Assembly: GCA_949745625.1 (NCBI GenBank) | Contig: CATJZR010000128.1 | Location: forward strand, 1-21,808 | Direction of reading: 5' to 3' | Length of the DNA: 21,808 nucleotides | From: an uncultured Eubacteriales bacterium | Lineage (GTDB): Bacteria > Bacillota > Clostridia > Christensenellales > Borkfalkiaceae | The notes under the pieces: model-generated | The model's database searches: none | What the model was told of the DNA's origin: nothing | Seen by the model: the letters and a program-made list of their open reading frames with translations, nothing else | Shown: in pieces, positions 20,220-21,808 of the stretch | Layout: every line of letters starts with the position of its first letter | How positions within the stretch are numbered: position 1 is the first letter of the stretch | Program-made: the position numbers and the translations under genes

Positions 20220-21468
20220 AAGGTACACGCCCATACTCTATTGGGCAATCATAATCGCGTTGCTCGGTCTGTTTTTTACCAACGATTTCGGGCTTGTCGA
20301 TATACACAAGACCTCGTTTATCGTTGCCGTCGCGGTCGACGCCGGGGAGGAAGAGGTTCAGGTCACGGCGCAGATAGCCGTACCGCAGCCCTCGGCCAGC
20401 GGCGACGCAACAAAGTATATCGGCGTTCAGGGCAGCGGCTTCACTATTGCCGACGCACTCAACGAAATAAACGCGAAGACGGGCACCTATCCCAAGCTGC
20501 TGTTTTGCAAGCTTATTTTAATCGGCGACAGCTGTAAGGATAAAGACCTTTTCCAACTGCTCGGCTGTTTTTACAGGCGGAATTATTCCGAGCTGACCGC
20601 ACTCGTCGCAATGTGCGAGGGCAAGGCGCAGGATATGCTGTCTATTGAAGCCGCCGTAGACCAGGAAAACTCCACGGCTATACAAAAGGTGCTTTCGGCC
20701 GAGCTTGAAAAGTCGGGAAACGTCTCCAAGGCGGATTTGAAGTCGATAGCCGAATCCAACTATTCCGTAAGCAGGGCGTGCTATATGCCCTACGTTCAGG
20801 CTAACGTGCAGGGCACTTCTAAGCCGGGCGGCGAGGGCGACAACGCCGGCGGCGAAAAGTCTCAGGGCGGACAGGGAGGACAGAGCGGACAAAGCGGTCA
20901 GTCGGGACAAAGCGGACAGAGCGGGCAGAGCGGACAAGGCGGCGGACAGGGAGGCGGTCAGCCTACCGAATTTACCGCCCGACAAACGGCTATTTTCACG
21001 AACGGAAGGTTCGCGGGCATACTCAACGAGCGACAGGCTTTCGCACTGAACATGATTGAAAACGACATCAATATCGCGGTAATTCCCTGTGTCGTTGACG
21101 ACATAAAATACACTATGGGCTTAAAGAGTGTTAAGGCTGGCGTAAACTTCGACGTTAAGGAAGGCGTGCCCTCGCTTACGGTCGACTTTAAAGCGACTGC
21201 TCAGGTTCAGGGTGCAAAAAAGATAATGGTGCCGGAGGACGTGCCAAACGACGACGTGGTGCTCCCCGAGGTAATAAAAGCTACCGAGCAGGCAATAGAG
21301 GAGCGGTTCAAAAATCTTCTGGAAATTTGCGCGCAGACCGACTGCGATATGCTCGGCATAAAAAATCAGCTGCATAAATATCATTACAAGTACTATGACG
21401 CGTTCAAGGATGACGTTCTCACCCGCATGAACGTGGAATATAAAATATCGGTAAAAAGCAGTAATTAA
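20212..21468 (+). CDS. gerKC: Spore germination receptor subunit C, Ger(x)C family, without lipobox (418 aa)
   Basis: The third receptor subunit, normally a lipoprotein on the outer face of the spore inner membrane. A strong GAGGAGG (20201-20207) precedes ATG 20212. The N-terminus has a hydrophobic segment (residues about 6-23) but no cysteine: the usual 'xGCWxxxEL' is replaced by 'FFTNDFGLVDIHKTSFIVAV'. It would thus be held by an uncleaved signal anchor or cleaved by another peptidase. Family features remain: 'VAVDAG', 'GSGFTIADALNEINAKTGTY' and 'KLLFCKLILIGDS' in the N-terminal domain, and 'TAIFTNGRFAGILNERQAFA' opening the C-terminal domain. A Gly/Gln/Ser repeat (residues 218-250) links the two. 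Last gene of the operon. Confidence 0.88.
   Translation: MIKRYTPILYWAIIIALLGLFFTNDFGLVDIHKTSFIVAVAVDAGEEEVQVTAQIAVPQPSASGDATKYIGVQGSGFTIADALNEINAKTGTYPKLLFCKLILIGDSCKDKDLFQLLGCFYRRNYSELTALVAMCEGKAQDMLSIEAAVDQENSTAIQKVLSAELEKSGNVSKADLKSIAESNYSVSRACYMPYVQANVQGTSKPGGEGDNAGGEKSQGGQGGQSGQSGQSGQSGQSGQSGQGGGQGGGQPTEFTARQTAIFTNGRFAGILNERQAFALNMIENDINIAVIPCVVDDIKYTMGLKSVKAGVNFDVKEGVPSLTVDFKATAQVQGAKKIMVPEDVPNDDVVLPEVIKATEQAIEERFKNLLEICAQTDCDMLGIKNQLHKYHYKYYDAFKDDVLTRMNVEYKISVKSSN
20863..20961 (+). repeat. Short tandem repeat encoding a (Gln-Ser-Gly)n linker in GerKC
   Basis: A 33-codon stretch made of 9-base units of type CAG-AGC-GGA with silent variation (CAA, GGT, TCG, GGG). It encodes six consecutive QSG units flanked by QGG/GGGQ. 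It lies between the two folded domains of GerKC. The unit structure suggests replication slippage, so length may vary between strains. Confidence 0.85.
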
Positions 21469-21469
21469 A

Positions 21470-21495
21470 GCGCGCCCCCGAAAGGGGCGCGCCCG
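21470..21495. terminator. Hairpin terminator between gerKC and the convergent partial gene
   Basis: A perfect 9-bp GC stem (21470-21478 with 21484-21492) around a CGAAA loop. On the minus strand it is followed by TTTAATTAC, so it works better for the minus-strand gene. On the plus strand no T-run follows. Confidence 0.65.
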
Positions 21496-21498
21496 CGG

Positions 21499-21808
21499 TT
21501 ATCTGGTTGTAAGGTGCGCAAGCGTTTCGATTATCAGCTTGGATAAAAGCTGCAAATCGCGTTCGCTTATCTCGCCCGCGTATCCGGCAAGTATTTCCCT
21601 TGCACGGGCCGCGCCGCCGCCCGTCACGTCCCGCGCTATGGCGTCGGCAACCTCCTTTGCGGCGGCTTCGACACTGTCCGTTGGAACGTAACCCTCGATA
21701 AGCGCGGCGATAACCTTCTCGGTTTCGGAAAGCCCGCTCTTGACACGGATAAACTGCTCGTACAAAACGTAATAAAGCGTTGCAGCCGCGCCGACGGAAA
21801 AACCGTGC
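21499..21808 (-). CDS. Unrecognised protein, C-terminal part (5' end outside window)
   Basis: The frame is open from the window edge to a TAA at 21499-21501, giving at least 103 residues. A TTG at 21763-21765 is not needed as a start, because coding-like sequence (HGFSVGAATLYYVLYEQFI) continues upstream of it. The visible part is alpha-helical and charged: 'RVKSGLSETEKVIAALIEGY', then 'VEAAAKEVADAIARDV', a Gly-rich turn and 'ISERDLQLLSKLIIETLAHL'. There is no membrane segment except possibly near the window edge. No domain recognised. It converges on the ger operon with a hairpin terminator between them. Confidence 0.6.
   Translation of the reverse strand, partial: HGFSVGAAATLYYVLYEQFIRVKSGLSETEKVIAALIEGYVPTDSVEAAAKEVADAIARDVTGGGAARAREILAGYAGEISERDLQLLSKLIIETLAHLTTR

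Noticed and set aside
20863..20961. Tandem repeat checked as a possible CRISPR-like array
   Set aside because: The units are 9 bases, contiguous and in frame with GerKC, without spacers. It is a coding repeat.
1..21808. Search for a new defence, mobile or biosynthetic system
   Set aside because: No integrase, transposase, restriction, toxin-antitoxin or synthase motifs and no shift in base composition were seen. The region reads as core chromosome with sporulation modules; the novelty is in regulatory elements.

Overview
The window looks like chromosome of a spore-forming Clostridia-class bacterium (Bacillota). The evidence is the gene set: SipL/DUF3794, SpmA/SpmB, SpoIVFA/SpoIVFB, a GerA-type receptor operon and Veg. 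Strong TATAAT promoters with 17-bp spacers, GGAGG ribosome sites and short GC-rich terminator hairpins fit this. Placement in an uncultured lineage such as Christensenellales is only a guess. I see no phage, transposon, CRISPR, tRNA or rRNA. No gene-free stretch exceeds 300 bases.

Layout. 1-662: the 3' end of a 6-phosphofructokinase gene, converging on a small Pro/Ala-rich ORF. 698-3018: a large lipoprotein that also carries a C-terminal membrane helix. 3138-3750: a zinc-ribbon protein with a very acidic tail, in its own promoter-terminator unit. 3775-5649: veg, then a SipL-like spore coat morphogenesis gene. 5687-8554: ispE, an unknown two-helix membrane protein and a NifS/IscS cysteine desulfurase, tightly packed. 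8618-8752: a promoter-to-terminator unit with no credible ORF, probably a small RNA. 8740-9785 (minus): spmA-spmB, divergent from metG-tatD (9863-12243). 12261-13562: an SPFH/prohibitin-family gene behind a leader that resembles the yybP-ykoY Mn2+ riboswitch and ends in an intrinsic terminator. 13592-14453: ksgA. 14498-16089: spoIVFA-spoIVFB. 16112-17650 (minus): an OGG-type DNA glycosylase and a zinc-phospholipase-like protein under one consensus promoter. 17731-21468: a gerA-type A-B-C germinant receptor operon. 21499-21808 (minus): the 3' part of an unrecognised gene that continues off the window.

The genes combine core housekeeping (glycolysis, isoprenoid, Fe-S/sulfur, Met-tRNA, rRNA methylation) with several separate sporulation and germination modules. 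The most interesting non-coding signals are: (i) the riboswitch-like leader of the SPFH gene; (ii) the C-rich small RNA candidate between the cysteine desulfurase gene and spmB; (iii) promoters whose -10 box ends exactly six bases before the ATG of ispE and metG, predicting leaderless mRNAs; and (iv) a shared TATCC-N13-CATANNNT element before sipL and spoIVFA that resembles a mother-cell SigE promoter. All calls come from reading the sequence; no database search was run.
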